A stretch of 64,000 bases of DNA from Pseudanabaena sp. BC1403 (GCF_002914585.1 NZ_PDDM01000016.1:1-64000), one strand, 5' to 3'. Numbered from the stretch's first letter, positions 51,476 to 60,338 are shown. Notes: a model not told the origin generated them from the letters alone. Numbers and translations are program-made.

Positions 51476-52598
51476 CCCATAGGCGCTTGCCTTCACCACT
51501 ATTGAGACGATCGTGAGTATCACGTAAAAGACTAGGAATATCTAAGTTTTCTGGACAGCGTGGTAAACAATCGCCACAGTCAGTGCAGCGAATAGCTTTA
51601 CGTCCGGGAAACCAATGCCCCGCATTTTCAAACATTTTGTAACGATACTTGCCAAATTCCACCATATCAAAACTGACGGCTAAATTTCTGAGGCGTAACA
51701 CTTCAGGAATATTGATATCTTCAGGGCAAGGCAAGCATTCATAACACTGGGAACAGCGATCGCCTTCCAAGATTGTGTAGCGGCGATTAATGCAATCGAG
51801 AACTGCTTGCTCTAACTCGGACATTGGCTCATCGTTGTCCCATGCATCTTGATGCGAGTCAATTTCGGTGGGATTTGCTGCGCCAAGGCTGAGAGTATGC
51901 ACACGGGGATCGCTAAGCAGGAAGCGATCGCACATATAGAGAGCCGTAAATGGATAACTTACGCTTGCTAATTCTTCTGAAGGGCTATATAGCATTCCGC
52001 CTTTATCCGATGGCGAGATGATGAATACACCCATATCTTTCTCATGGGCTAATTGCACGGCGGCGGCGTTACGTTGATTGAAAAAATAATAATGTAAGTT
52101 GATCGATTCAAATAAATCGGTGTTGATCGTATTGAGAATTACATCAAGGGGTGCATGGGTGGAGAATCCGACATGACCAATCATTTTTTGATCGACTGCT
52201 TCTCTAACTGCTTTCATGCAGCCATTTGGATCTGTGACTAGATCAAGATGCTCTTGTAAGTTAATTCCATGAATATCAAAGTTATCGATATAGTCCACAT
52301 TCAGCTTTTTGAGGGACTGTTCGATCTGGCGACGCATGGAATCAGCATCTTTGGTTGGCGAAATTTTAGTAGTTAGATAAAAGCGATCGCGTTGTTTACT
52401 CAATCCATTTCGCATCGCCTTACCGATAAATTCTTCACTCTTGCCGTAGCCTTGAGCAGTTTCAATATGATTGATGCCAACTTCTAGCGCTCGTGCGATC
52501 GTTTGATGGGCGTTCTCTGCTGACTCCATATAGCGCATCGCTCCTAATGAAAAGACTGATAGGAGCATCTCAGTTTTGCCAAAACGACGGTAGCGCAT
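51471..52598 (-). CDS. Aldo/keto reductase with C-terminal 4Fe-4S domain
   Basis: The first 290 of 375 residues form an aldo/keto reductase barrel: GINHIETAQGYGKSEEF supplies the catalytic Tyr, LTTKISP the Lys and FDIHGIN the His. The C-terminus adds two ferredoxin-type cysteine sets, CSQCYECLPCPEDINIP and CTDCGDCLPRCPENLDIP, for two 4Fe-4S clusters. This fusion is widespread in cyanobacteria and archaea; the substrate is unknown. Electrons may pass from ferredoxin-like partners to the barrel. Start ATG 52598. Confidence 0.92.
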   Translation of the reverse strand: MRYRRFGKTEMLLSVFSLGAMRYMESAENAHQTIARALEVGINHIETAQGYGKSEEFIGKAMRNGLSKQRDRFYLTTKISPTKDADSMRRQIEQSLKKLNVDYIDNFDIHGINLQEHLDLVTDPNGCMKAVREAVDQKMIGHVGFSTHAPLDVILNTINTDLFESINLHYYFFNQRNAAAVQLAHEKDMGVFIISPSDKGGMLYSPSEELASVSYPFTALYMCDRFLLSDPRVHTLSLGAANPTEIDSHQDAWDNDEPMSELEQAVLDCINRRYTILEGDRCSQCYECLPCPEDINIPEVLRLRNLAVSFDMVEFGKYRYKMFENAGHWFPGRKAIRCTDCGDCLPRCPENLDIPSLLRDTHDRLNSGEGKRLWE

Positions 52599-52620
52599 AG
52601 TTAATTCCTAGATGTGTTGA

Positions 52621-52642
52621 GAACGGCGGTGCATTGCCGTTC
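52621..52642. other. Small hairpin upstream of the reductase gene
   Basis: gaacggc and gccgttc (7 bp, loop 8) followed by a T run on the plus strand only. It lies between two minus-strand genes, so for their transcripts it lacks the T run and is probably not a terminator. Confidence 0.4.
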
Positions 52643-52646
52643 TTTT

Positions 52647-53444
52647 TTAGAACTGACGACGACCGAAGATGAGAATCGCGATCGCCAAGGTCAACAAGGC
52701 ATAACTCAATATATAAACCCCATTATTAAACATATCTAAAAAGCTTGGCAGAATATTATAAACTGCTTCGTTTTTGAGGTTAGCACGGGATAAGTCGGGC
52801 AAAATCATATAAAAAGTTCGCGTTACTGTCTGCAAACTAGGATTTTTAGAAATCTCACCCAGTAGCAACAAATCACGACTAAAATTTCCGATTAAATAGG
52901 CGGCTAGGGTCAGCAAAGAAGCAATTAGCGAACCTGAAAAGGAACCAAAGAAAATTGCGATCGCCCCTAGCAGCATAATTTGCCAAAAGATAAAAAAGTT
53001 AGCGGTGAGAATCGCAGGAATCGGGATTGGAATGTTTTTGATTGCCATCAGGGCAATAAAGATAACAGTCATAATTGACACCAACGCCCCAATCACAGCA
53101 GTTAAGCCTAGATGCTTGCCTAACACAAATTCAGTGCGGTGCATTGGCTTGGCAATTAAAATAAAAATTGTGCGCTTATCGATCTCTTTATTAATGAGAT
53201 TTGTGCCAACCAATACCGCCACAATCAAACTCACTACCTCGATCGCCGCGATACCAACATCAACGATCATCTTTGCCGATGAGTCATAGGAAAACTCTGG
53301 CAGCATCAGCATCGCTGAAACCAAGATCACGGTATATAGCAAAGATAAGTAAAGTACCTGTTCGCGCACGGTTTCGCGAAATACATTGGTAGCGATCGCC
53401 CAAACGCGACCTAAACTTAGACTAATATTCAGGCTAAAGTTCAT
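52647..53444 (-). CDS. ABC-2 type transporter permease
   Basis: The 265-residue membrane protein has about six spans. The segment LINKEIDKRTIFILIAKPMHRTEFVLGKHLGL is the conserved coupling region of ABC-2 permeases. No ATPase gene is adjacent, so the partner must be encoded elsewhere. The start is ATG 53444, divergent from the inositol-monophosphatase family gene. The two share a 19-bp box in opposite orientations (see the inverted repeat at 53486-53762). The substrate is unknown. Confidence 0.85.
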   Translation of the reverse strand: MNFSLNISLSLGRVWAIATNVFRETVREQVLYLSLLYTVILVSAMLMLPEFSYDSSAKMIVDVGIAAIEVVSLIVAVLVGTNLINKEIDKRTIFILIAKPMHRTEFVLGKHLGLTAVIGALVSIMTVIFIALMAIKNIPIPIPAILTANFFIFWQIMLLGAIAIFFGSFSGSLIASLLTLAAYLIGNFSRDLLLLGEISKNPSLQTVTRTFYMILPDLSRANLKNEAVYNILPSFLDMFNNGVYILSYALLTLAIAILIFGRRQF

Positions 53445-53485
53445 AGGTCAACAAAATCCTCAATAGTCCTAACATGATTGCATTT

Positions 53486-53762
53486 TACCGCACAATTAGA
53501 TGGGCTATCGCCTAGTGTATCAACCCAACCTGATTGACTGACAGATCTCTGTAGGGGCAGGTTTAGTAGATCCGTGATTGGCTTACAGCAAAGCTTTTAG
53601 CAAAACCTGCCCCTACGGTTAAATGCGGATTTCAACAGTTTTGTCAGTCAATCAAAACCCAACAGAGAGTGGCGATGCTTCGAGCCGCCACCCTCTGTTG
53701 GGTTTTGATTTTGATTTAACATGACTGGTGATAGCTATAAGTGCCCATCTAATTGTGCGGTA
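53486..53762. repeat. Nested inverted repeats between divergent genes
   Basis: Outermost, taccgcacaattagatggg (53486-53504) and its perfect inverted copy (53744-53762) stand 42 and 13 bases upstream of the two divergent starts. Within are gattgactgaca/tgtcagtcaatc (53532-53543, 53642-53653), gtaggggcaggttt/aaacctgcccctac (53551-53564, 53603-53616) and a decayed aatcaaaaccc palindrome (53650-53710). The outer pair could be a transposon end or a shared operator/leader box. The inner gtaggggcaggttt unit resembles a repeat known across cyanobacteria. Confidence 0.75.
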
Positions 53763-53774
53763 TGTTAACAACCT

Positions 53775-54584
53775 ATGAAAAACTGGCAAACAATTCTTCC
53801 CTTTATCCAAGAGTTAACTAGGCAAGTGGGCGATCACCTGCTTGCAGATTTTGAACAGGCGCGAGTAGCGATCGCTAAGGACGATGGCAGCCTTGTGACG
53901 AAAAGCGATCGCTGGGCGGATGCCTATATCAAAGCTGCACTCGAAAAAGAGTTTCCTGAATATGGGGTATTAACTGAAGAATCAACCCAAGTTTTGCCAG
54001 ATCGTGAATGGGCTTGGGTCGTCGATCCCCTTGATGGGACGACCAATTTTGCAAGGGGAATTCCGATTTGGGGCATATCTTTGGGACTATTGCATCGCGG
54101 CATACCAGTTTTTGGTTATGTAGCAATACCACCGTTACACCAAAATATCTATGGCTGGTCAGATGAGCATGGTTCAGCGGCATTTTTTAATGACCAGCCG
54201 ATTAATTTGCCTGAAGCTTCGCCAGATCCTGATGCGCTCGGCAATTATTTTTTTAGTGCCTGTTCTCGCAGCCTCGAAAAAATGGGTCGCTCGAAGTTCC
54301 CTTTTAAACTGCGGATGTTGGGTGTAGCTAGCTATAACATTTTGACGGTTGCGATCGGCTCCACTATTGGCGCAGTGGAAGCTACTCCCAAGATTTGGGA
54401 TATTGCTGCTGTTTGGGTGATTCTGAAAGCGATCGGTGCAGTCTGGGTTCCTTTAGAATCATCCCAAAATATCTTTCCATTAGAAATGGGGAAAGATTAT
54501 AGTAGCCGCAGTTTCCCCACATTAGTGGTAAGCCATCCTGAACTCTTGCCAATGGCGCAGGAAATAACAAAACCTTTTTTCTAA
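53775..54584 (+). CDS. Inositol monophosphatase family protein
   Basis: The 269 residues contain the Mg-dependent phosphatase motifs: VTKSDRWAD, VLTEES, and WVVDPLDGTTNFARGIP (metal-binding D-P-L-D-G-T). WDIAAVWVIL follows near the end. Family members hydrolyse inositol phosphate, fructose-1,6-bisphosphate, 3'-phosphoadenosine phosphate or histidinol phosphate. None can be singled out here. ATG 53775 lies 13 bases after the 19-bp box. Cytosolic. Confidence 0.9.
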   Translation: MKNWQTILPFIQELTRQVGDHLLADFEQARVAIAKDDGSLVTKSDRWADAYIKAALEKEFPEYGVLTEESTQVLPDREWAWVVDPLDGTTNFARGIPIWGISLGLLHRGIPVFGYVAIPPLHQNIYGWSDEHGSAAFFNDQPINLPEASPDPDALGNYFFSACSRSLEKMGRSKFPFKLRMLGVASYNILTVAIGSTIGAVEATPKIWDIAAVWVILKAIGAVWVPLESSQNIFPLEMGKDYSSRSFPTLVVSHPELLPMAQEITKPFF

Positions 54585-54605
54585 CGCAACTTTTTACCAA
54601 TAAGT

Positions 54606-54750
54606 GATGTTACGTGGAAAGAAAAATGCACCACATCCCCCAACCCCTTCTCCTTGCAAGGAGAAGGGGAGCCAGAGCTTTTTCTTGTTCCCCTCTCCTT
54701 TGCAAGGAGAGGGGCTAGGGGTGAGGTTTTAGAAACTTCCACGTAACATC
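54606..54750. mobile_element. Palindromic element with gatgttacgtggaa ends
   Basis: Perfect 14-bp terminal inverted repeats (54606-54619 and 54737-54750) bound a core with two GC-rich stems: cccttctccttgcaaggagaaggg, and cccctctcctttgcaaggagagggg. The latter type of stem recurs in many cyanobacterial genomes. No reading frame is visible and no clear target duplication is seen. Confidence 0.7.
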
Positions 54751-54814
54751 AGCAATAAATTTCTACTAATAAATTCCTAAAGAGATTCATTATCTTCATT
54801 CCCTATAACATCAG

Positions 54815-54918
54815 TAATACCAATTCAAAAAATGGCGTTGCCATTTTTTGAATTGGTATTACTGGGTTTGTTTTTTATTCACTGAAATGTTGGCTCACTT
54901 CAGTGAATTGGTATAATT
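54815..54918. repeat. Family B-like repeat, diverged copy
   Basis: It begins taataccaattcaaaaaatgg, forms a near-perfect hairpin with ccattttttgaattggtatta, and continues actgggtttg and ttcactgaaatg/cacttcagtgaattggtataatt. The order of blocks matches 31357-31464, but the sequences have drifted together on both arms, which suggests selection for pairing or gene conversion. It ends 18 bases before the next gene. Confidence 0.7.
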
Positions 54919-54936
54919 GGATTAAAATCTAGGCTA

Positions 54937-55779
54937 ATGAAAAATCTCCAAAATCGGTTACTTGAATATCTTGAAAAACTAGTAATAGAGCGCAATCCCT
55001 ACTATGCATCGGCTGGACATTTATTTGCTAGGGAATATATCCGATCGCATTTTGCTAAATTCGGTGAAGTAGTCACCCATGAGTTTGAAGTCAATGGGAA
55101 TAAACATCAGAACTTAATTCTAAATATTGCCGCTGATACCCAGAAGCAGCGATCGCCTTTGATTATTGGCGCACATTACGACACGGTTCCTGCTTGTGTG
55201 GGTGCAGATGACAATGGATCTGGAGTTGCTGTACTTCTCGAACTCGCCGAATATTTTTCAACAAATCCTCTCAAATATCCTATCCAATTAATCGCCTTTG
55301 ATATGGAGGAATATGGGTTATCTGGAAGTCATGCTTATGCAAACAAACTTAAGAATGAAAAACAAAAAATACGCCTGATGATTTCTCTGGAAATGTTGGG
55401 ATATTGCGATCGCAGTCCAAATTCGCAACATTATCCCGCAAGCTTAGATAAGTTCTATCCTAACACTGGTGATTTTATTGGCTTGATAGGGAGCATTCCG
55501 ACAATTCCCGATCTCATCCATTTACAACATCACATGAAATCAACTGTGCCTTGTGAATGGCTTCCTGCGGGTTGGCGTGGCTTAGTCATCCCCGATACTC
55601 GTCGTAGCGATCATGCGCCTTTTTGGGATGCTGGTTACAAAGCTCTGATGGTTACTGACACTGCAAATATGCGAAATCCTCATTACCATAAAAGTAGCGA
55701 TCGCCTTGAAACACTAGATTTAGAATTTCTCACTAATGTTTGCCAAGGTCTCATTGTTGGCATAAAGGCTCTAAAGTAA
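54937..55779 (+). CDS. M28-family zinc peptidase
   Basis: The 280-residue protein resembles bacterial aminopeptidases of family M28. Zinc ligands are visible as H80 in IIGAHYDTVP, D91 in VGADDNGSGVA and the acidic pair in FDMEEYGLSGS (E124/E125), with RRSDHAPFWDAG and HYHKSSDR further on. No signal peptide is seen, so it may be cytosolic. Start ATG 54937; no clear ribosome site. A family B repeat ends 18 bases before the start and may supply the upstream region. Confidence 0.88.
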   Translation: MKNLQNRLLEYLEKLVIERNPYYASAGHLFAREYIRSHFAKFGEVVTHEFEVNGNKHQNLILNIAADTQKQRSPLIIGAHYDTVPACVGADDNGSGVAVLLELAEYFSTNPLKYPIQLIAFDMEEYGLSGSHAYANKLKNEKQKIRLMISLEMLGYCDRSPNSQHYPASLDKFYPNTGDFIGLIGSIPTIPDLIHLQHHMKSTVPCEWLPAGWRGLVIPDTRRSDHAPFWDAGYKALMVTDTANMRNPHYHKSSDRLETLDLEFLTNVCQGLIVGIKALK

Positions 55780-55833
55780 CCCAAAACCAAAGTGTGATTC
55801 GCCCGCTTAGGCGACTCACACCTTGGTTTTGGG
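55780..55833. terminator. Palindromic terminator after the M28 gene
   Basis: cccaaaaccaaagtgtgattcgcc pairs with its inverted copy with two mismatches around a 6-base loop. It begins right at the stop codon. Its outer arm cccaaaac resembles the aacccaaaa family. Confidence 0.75.
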
Positions 55834-55883
55834 CGCAAAGCGCTGTATGATGCTTTGAATGCGTTTAGGTTAAATAAAAGTTC

Positions 55884-57158
55884 GTGTTAGACATTAAGCT
55901 CGTGCGATCGCAGCCAGAACAGGTGCAAGCTCGCCTCAACAGTCGAGGCAAAGGTTACGACATTAGTAGATTGGTCGAACTAGAGCAGGAAGTCCGTGCA
56001 CTTGAAACTCAGCGATCGCATTTGCAAGCCGAAAGCAACGACATCGGTAAGCAAGTTGGCATCAAAATGAAAGCTGGTGCGCCAGAATCAGAAATCCAAG
56101 CATTAAAAGCGCGATCGCCTGAAGTCAAACAGCAGCTAGCGGAACTAGAACCTAAGGAAAGAGCGCTCCGAGAAGAAAGCAATGCCATTTTAATGACTTT
56201 GCCAAATTTGCCTAGCGAAACAACTCCCATTGGTGCGAATGAAACCGAAAATGTCGAAGTGCGACATTGGGGCGATGAATATAAAAGCGATCGCACCGAT
56301 ATTTTGCCTCACTGGGAAATCGGCGAAAAACTAGGCATTCTCAACTTTGAACGTGCAGTCAAAATTGCTCAAGCTCGCTTTGTTAACTTAATTGGTGCAG
56401 GAGCAGCCCTAGAACGCGCCTTAATTCAGTTCATGCTGAATACCCATACTGCCAATGGTTATGTCGAAGTTGCGCCACCGCTATTGGTGAATACGGCAAG
56501 CATGACGGGCACTGGGCAATTACCGAAGTTTGCCGAAGACCTATTTAAATGTGCAGAAGACGAACTCTGGCTAATTCCCACGGCCGAAGTTCCGATTACG
56601 AATTTATATCGAGATGAAATCTTTGATGGAGAGAACCTACCAGTTCATCATTGTGCCTATACACCTTGTTTTCGTCGTGAAGCTGGGAGTTATGGACGCG
56701 ATACTAGAGGATTAATTCGCTTACATCAGTTCAACAAAGTCGAACTCGTAAAATTTGTCCTTCCCGAGAACTCGTCTGAGGAGCATGAAAAACTAGTCCG
56801 CGATGCCGAATCGATTTTGCAAGCCTTAAAGCTTCCCTATCGTCTGGTTGAACTTTGTACTGGCGATATTGGCTTTGGTGCTGCCAAATGTTATGACCTC
56901 GAAGTTTGGCTACCGACCGCAAATACCTATCGCGAAATTTCTAGTTGCTCGAATTTCCATGATTTTCAGGCTCGTCGGGCAAATATTCGTTTTAAGAGTA
57001 AGGGAAAGAAAGGAACCGAGTTTCTGCATACTCTCAATGGCTCAGGCTTAGCTGTCGGACGTACCATGTCCGCCATTCTCGAAAACTATCAGCAACCTGA
57101 CGGACGCATCTTAATTCCTGAAGTGCTACAGCCTCTGATGAACAAAGAATATCTTTAA
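55884..57158 (+). CDS. serS: Seryl-tRNA synthetase
   Basis: This class II synthetase charges tRNA-Ser. The N-terminal 100 residues form the long antiparallel coiled-coil arm ([20 protein letters not shown]...) that grips the variable loop of tRNA. Motif 2, [20 protein letters not shown], and motif 3, [16 protein letters not shown], are intact, and [13 protein letters not shown] binds the substrate. 424 residues, as usual. The start is GTG 55884 ([14 protein letters not shown]), which matches the family N-terminus. The stop lies inside a perfect hairpin. Confidence 0.97.
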   Translation: MLDIKLVRSQPEQVQARLNSRGKGYDISRLVELEQEVRALETQRSHLQAESNDIGKQVGIKMKAGAPESEIQALKARSPEVKQQLAELEPKERALREESNAILMTLPNLPSETTPIGANETENVEVRHWGDEYKSDRTDILPHWEIGEKLGILNFERAVKIAQARFVNLIGAGAALERALIQFMLNTHTANGYVEVAPPLLVNTASMTGTGQLPKFAEDLFKCAEDELWLIPTAEVPITNLYRDEIFDGENLPVHHCAYTPCFRREAGSYGRDTRGLIRLHQFNKVELVKFVLPENSSEEHEKLVRDAESILQALKLPYRLVELCTGDIGFGAAKCYDLEVWLPTANTYREISSCSNFHDFQARRANIRFKSKGKKGTEFLHTLNGSGLAVGRTMSAILENYQQPDGRILIPEVLQPLMNKEYL

Positions 57159-57205
57159 ATGGAAGCACGCTGAGCGTGCTTCCATTTAAAGCACGCTCAG
57201 CGTGC
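57154..57205. terminator. Two adjacent hairpins at the serS stop
   Basis: tttaaatggaagcacgc and complement (57154-57190, loop tga, 17-bp arms) include the serS TAA. gcacgct/agcgtgc (57191-57205) follows at once. Both share the gcacgc unit, as if it had been duplicated. Confidence 0.8.
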
Positions 57206-57236
57206 TGTTTTAAAAAATTTAGCGCGAGACGCAACC

Positions 57237-57911
57237 ATGGCTACGATTCACAAACTGCATCCTGACAATCCACAACCACGTGCGATCGCCCAAATCGTAG
57301 CTGCTTTACGCGATGGCGCGATCATGCTCTATCCTACGGATACTGTCTATGCGATCGGTTGTGATCTAATGTCCAAATCTGCTGTGCAACGTGTACGGCA
57401 ACTCAAGCAAATGTCCAACGACAAACCACTTACTTTTCTCTGCTCTTCTCTTTCTAATATTGCGGAATATGCAGATGTGACGAATGTTAACTATCGACTC
57501 ATGAAAAGTCTTGTGCCAGGGCCTTTTACATTCATCTTGCCAGCTACTAAGCTTGTACCAAAACTGGTATTAAATCCCAAGCGTAAAACTACAGGGATTC
57601 GAGTTCCTGATCATGGCGTATCACAGACGCTTATTGAAGCACTAGGAAATCCAATCATTTCCACTTCTGCGAATCAGTCGAAAGAAAATCTTGAAGATGA
57701 AGATTTCATGCCTCAATCTAAGAATGGGAAGCGGCGTAATGTTTGCGAATTACCTAAAATAGAACTCTTTGATCACTTTTACAAATTAGTTGATTTGATC
57801 ATTGATGATGGTTCTGACCAGACCTTTGAAGTATCCACAATCATTGATTTAACCGATGATCTTCATCCACAGATTTTGCGTCAAGGCTTAGGAAAATTTG
57901 AACTTTCTTAA
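57237..57911 (+). CDS. Sua5/YciO/YrdC-family protein (threonylcarbamoyl-AMP synthase type)
   Basis: Members make threonylcarbamoyl-AMP for the t6A modification at position 37 of ANN-decoding tRNAs. The 224 residues fit the single-domain YrdC/YciO group. The motifs PTDTVYAIGCD, KPLTFLCSSL, LPATKLVPK, TGIRVPDHG and ISTSANQS mark the binding pocket. A second YrdC copy could exist elsewhere; YciO-type members are less well characterised, so catalytic identity is probable, not certain. Start ATG 57237. Location after serS may be casual. Confidence 0.87.
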   Translation: MATIHKLHPDNPQPRAIAQIVAALRDGAIMLYPTDTVYAIGCDLMSKSAVQRVRQLKQMSNDKPLTFLCSSLSNIAEYADVTNVNYRLMKSLVPGPFTFILPATKLVPKLVLNPKRKTTGIRVPDHGVSQTLIEALGNPIISTSANQSKENLEDEDFMPQSKNGKRRNVCELPKIELFDHFYKLVDLIIDDGSDQTFEVSTIIDLTDDLHPQILRQGLGKFELS

Positions 57912-58244
57912 TCAACTCAAGACTTATGGTAGCCAAGAACTCAAGTTCTTGGCTAAAAGCTAAAGTCCACTGAAGTGGACTAGGGAATATTTCTGGGCAG
58001 GTACTTCATCAACCCATTGAAACGGGTTTGAGCTTTTAGCCAGCACTTGAGTGCTGGGCTACTGATTATCACAGAGATGAATTAATTTACGTTAAAGTAA
58101 TCTAAAGCCAAGTAATTCCAAAACACAAAAAGACGTAGCTATTTTGTGTTTTTAGAACCTTTACGGGGTTTAGCTTTTAATTCACAGAAGTGCTGTCGCA
58201 CTTTTGTGAATTGGTATAAATCAACTGTTACACAGTGCAAATCT
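57912..58244. other. Interval with composite repeat and family B repeat
   Basis: No gene is seen. The first part (57931-58061) is a composite of stems: agccaagaac/gttcttggct, gtccac/gtggac, aacccattgaaacgggttt, and agcactt/gagtgct, with ctaaaagc and gcttttag as outer partners. A family B copy follows at 58112-58219. Such gcttttagcc blocks occur widely in cyanobacteria. Confidence 0.7.
58112..58219. repeat. Family B dispersed repeat, complete copy
   Basis: It runs from taattccaaaacacaaaaag to gaattggtataaa with the same three-stem order as 31357-31464. It ends 25 bases before the start of the Hen1-like gene, whose reading frame runs back through the repeat without a stop. Confidence 0.75.
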
Positions 58245-59648
58245 TTGCTCTTAACCATCACCACAACTCATCAACCTGCGACCGATCTCGGTTACTTACT
58301 GCATAAACATCCCGATCGCTGTCAGGCATTTGCGACCAACTTTGGACAAGCATCAGTATTTTATCCAGAGGCAAGTACTGAACAATGTACAGCCGCATTA
58401 TTACTGGATATTGATCCTGTTAGTCTGGTGCGTGGTAAATCAAAATCAAGTGGGGAAAGAACTTTAGAGCAGTATGTGAACGATCGCCCTTATGTTGCCT
58501 CATCATTTCTGAGCGTAGCGATCGCTGAGGTTTTTCGCACTGCACTTTCTGGTCATTGCCAGAATCTACCTGAATTGGTCAATACCGCCATTCCATTAAC
58601 CGTGAGTCTGCCCGTTTTGCCCTGTCGTGGTGGTGAATCCTTTTTGCGACAACTGTTTGAGCCATTGGGATATGAAGTTACGGCTCAAGCTTTAACCCTT
58701 GATGAGCAGTTTCCCGATTGGGGCAACAGCCCTTATTTCGCGGTTAGTTTACAAAATACGATTCGCTTGTCGGACTTGTTGAGTCATCTCTATGTGCTGA
58801 TGCCTGTTCTAGATGACGATAAGCACTATTGGGTAGGCGATGATGAAGTCGAAAAGTTATTGCGGCATGGAGAAGGTTGGCTGGGTAATCATCCTGAGCG
58901 GGAGCGGATTGCAAATCGCTATCTCCGCAAACAACGTCGCTTGACGCGCATGGCTTTGGAACAGTTAATTGCGGAAGATGAAGCCGATCTTGATAGCAAG
59001 GATATGATTCAGGCACAAGAAGAGGAAGCGATCGAGCAGAAAATTAGTCTCAATCAACAACGGATAGAAACAGTAGTAGCTAAGCTCAAACAACTTGGTG
59101 CAAAGCGGGTGGTGGATTTGGGTTGTGGTGAAGGGAAATTATTGCGATCGCTACTTAAAGAAAATTGCTTTGAGCAGATTACGGGAGTGGATGTATCCTA
59201 TCGTGCGCTCGAAATTGCAAAAGAGAGATTGAATCGAGATTATTTGTCAGCAAGGCAACAGGATAGCCTGCAATTGATACAGGGTTCGCTCACCTATCGC
59301 GATGATCGCTTAAATGGCTATGATGCAGCAACCTTAATTGAGGTAATTGAGCATCTCGATCTCAATCGTCTAGCGGCGATGGAACGGGTTGTGTTTGAGT
59401 TTGCGCGTCCCAAAAGCGTAATTATGACGACTCCCAACATTGAGTACAATATTCGCTTTGAAGGTTTGCCAAATGGAAAACTGCGTCACCGTGATCATCG
59501 TTTTGAATGGACGAGAGCGGAATTTCAAGATTGGGCGCAGGGAGTTGCGGTGCGATTTGGATATACTGTGGAGTTTGACGGTATTGGTTCTGATGATACT
59601 GAAGTCGGCTCTCCAACGCAAATGGCAGTATTTGCGATCGATTGTTAG
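58245..59648 (+). CDS. hen1: Bacterial Hen1 3'-terminal RNA ribose 2'-O-methyltransferase
   Basis: Bacterial Hen1 methylates the 2'-OH at the 3' end of cleaved RNA during repair, normally together with the kinase-phosphatase-ligase Pnkp. The N-terminal domain begins LLTITTTHQPATDLGYLLHKHP, as in the family. The C-terminal methyltransferase has VVDLGCGEGKLLRSL (SAM site) and the metal-binding EVIEHLDL with HRDHRFEW. The frame is open back to 58146, but that part lies in a repeat. The family's N-terminus suggests the TTG at 58245 as the start (467 residues), though no ribosome site is evident. No pnkp gene is adjacent. Confidence 0.88.
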   Translation: MLLTITTTHQPATDLGYLLHKHPDRCQAFATNFGQASVFYPEASTEQCTAALLLDIDPVSLVRGKSKSSGERTLEQYVNDRPYVASSFLSVAIAEVFRTALSGHCQNLPELVNTAIPLTVSLPVLPCRGGESFLRQLFEPLGYEVTAQALTLDEQFPDWGNSPYFAVSLQNTIRLSDLLSHLYVLMPVLDDDKHYWVGDDEVEKLLRHGEGWLGNHPERERIANRYLRKQRRLTRMALEQLIAEDEADLDSKDMIQAQEEEAIEQKISLNQQRIETVVAKLKQLGAKRVVDLGCGEGKLLRSLLKENCFEQITGVDVSYRALEIAKERLNRDYLSARQQDSLQLIQGSLTYRDDRLNGYDAATLIEVIEHLDLNRLAAMERVVFEFARPKSVIMTTPNIEYNIRFEGLPNGKLRHRDHRFEWTRAEFQDWAQGVAVRFGYTVEFDGIGSDDTEVGSPTQMAVFAIDC

Positions 59649-59650
59649 GA

Positions 59651-59806
59651 ATGTGTTATTGGATATTAGGTCAATTAATTCGATTACAAACTATTCCTCT
59701 TTCTTCGATGGTGATCTCCAATCTCACAGAGCACATCAATGAACTGGAGTTAGCAGCGATCGCTCATACTATTTATTTCCTATCCAGATCAATACCAAAG
59801 GGATAA
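59651..59806 (+). CDS. Short ORF or gene remnant after hen1
   Basis: A 51-codon frame opens two bases after the Hen1 stop: MCYWILGQLIRLQTIPLSSM, then VISNLTEHINELELAAIA. It overlaps the 3' end of the DUF1304 gene on the other strand. I see no family. It could be the C-terminal scrap of a degraded gene joined to an ATG by chance. Confidence 0.2.
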   Translation: MCYWILGQLIRLQTIPLSSMVISNLTEHINELELAAIAHTIYFLSRSIPKG

Positions 59807-60137
59807 TTGCTGGAATGGTTTGAATAATTAGAGTAGTCCATCTCAATGTAATTGCGCCAAATACACCTGCAATAACCACACAACCTAGAAAAAAGATGCT
59901 CAAAATTGTTGAATTAGTTGGATAAAAAGCTGACCAAAACAAACCTGCTGCAATGAAGCTATTGTAAATACCCGCATTTTTAACAATGCGATCGGCTTCA
60001 GTAGCTATTCCTTCAGGAAAATCGAATCTCTTTTCAAGTAGCCACGCACCAAAAAAGATTTCTCCAATTGCTAAACCTGCATGAATCAGACCAACAAAAA
60101 CAATAGCTATTTGGGTAATCTTGGGAAGTAGTTCCAT
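59769..60137 (-). CDS. DUF1304 membrane protein
   Basis: The 122-residue protein has four membrane helices. The segments VGLIHAGLAIGEIFFGAWLL and AGIYNSFIAAGLFWS match DUF1304, a family of small bacterial membrane proteins without assigned function. Start ATG 60137. It follows the 43-residue ORF and the lipase gene on the same strand, about 70 bases after the former, so it might belong to the same transcript. Confidence 0.8.
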   Translation of the reverse strand: MELLPKITQIAIVFVGLIHAGLAIGEIFFGAWLLEKRFDFPEGIATEADRIVKNAGIYNSFIAAGLFWSAFYPTNSTILSIFFLGCVVIAGVFGAITLRWTTLIIQTIPAIIPLVLIWIGNK

Positions 60138-60206
60138 TTTGTTTTTCTAGGGCTAGAGTAGTAGTGAATCAACTTAAGTTGTTTTGTTGGATATCGCAGT
60201 ATTTTC

Positions 60207-60338
60207 TTACTTTTGCTCAAATGTCAAAATCGAGCTAGCGATCGCAAGAAGATCTTCGCGAGAGTTAGGTATTTCAAAATGCTTCACATAGGCATTAAGA
60301 CTTTCTAACAGCGATCGCTCTACAGCACTATTAGTCAT
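60207..60338 (-). CDS. 43-residue ORF at the end of the lipoxygenase operon
   Basis: ATG 60338 has a textbook ribosome site (aaggag, 6 bases upstream) and opens 43 codons: MTNSAVERSLLESLNAYVKH, FEIPNSREDLLAIASSILTF, EQK. The protein looks like two amphipathic helices. It begins 59 bases after the lipase stop on the same strand. A longer frame exists (start 60401), but the ribosome site argues for the short form. Function unknown. Confidence 0.5.
   Translation of the reverse strand: MTNSAVERSLLESLNAYVKHFEIPNSREDLLAIASSILTFEQK

Noticed and set aside
53486-53762. Simple insertion sequence
   Set aside because: The inverted ends lie in the leaders of two intact divergent genes, no direct repeats flank them and there is no transposase frame, so a mobile element is only one of two readings.
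59440-59742. 100-codon plus-strand ORF overlapping the end of hen1
   Set aside because: It lies mostly in a different frame of the methyltransferase gene and has no start signal or family.
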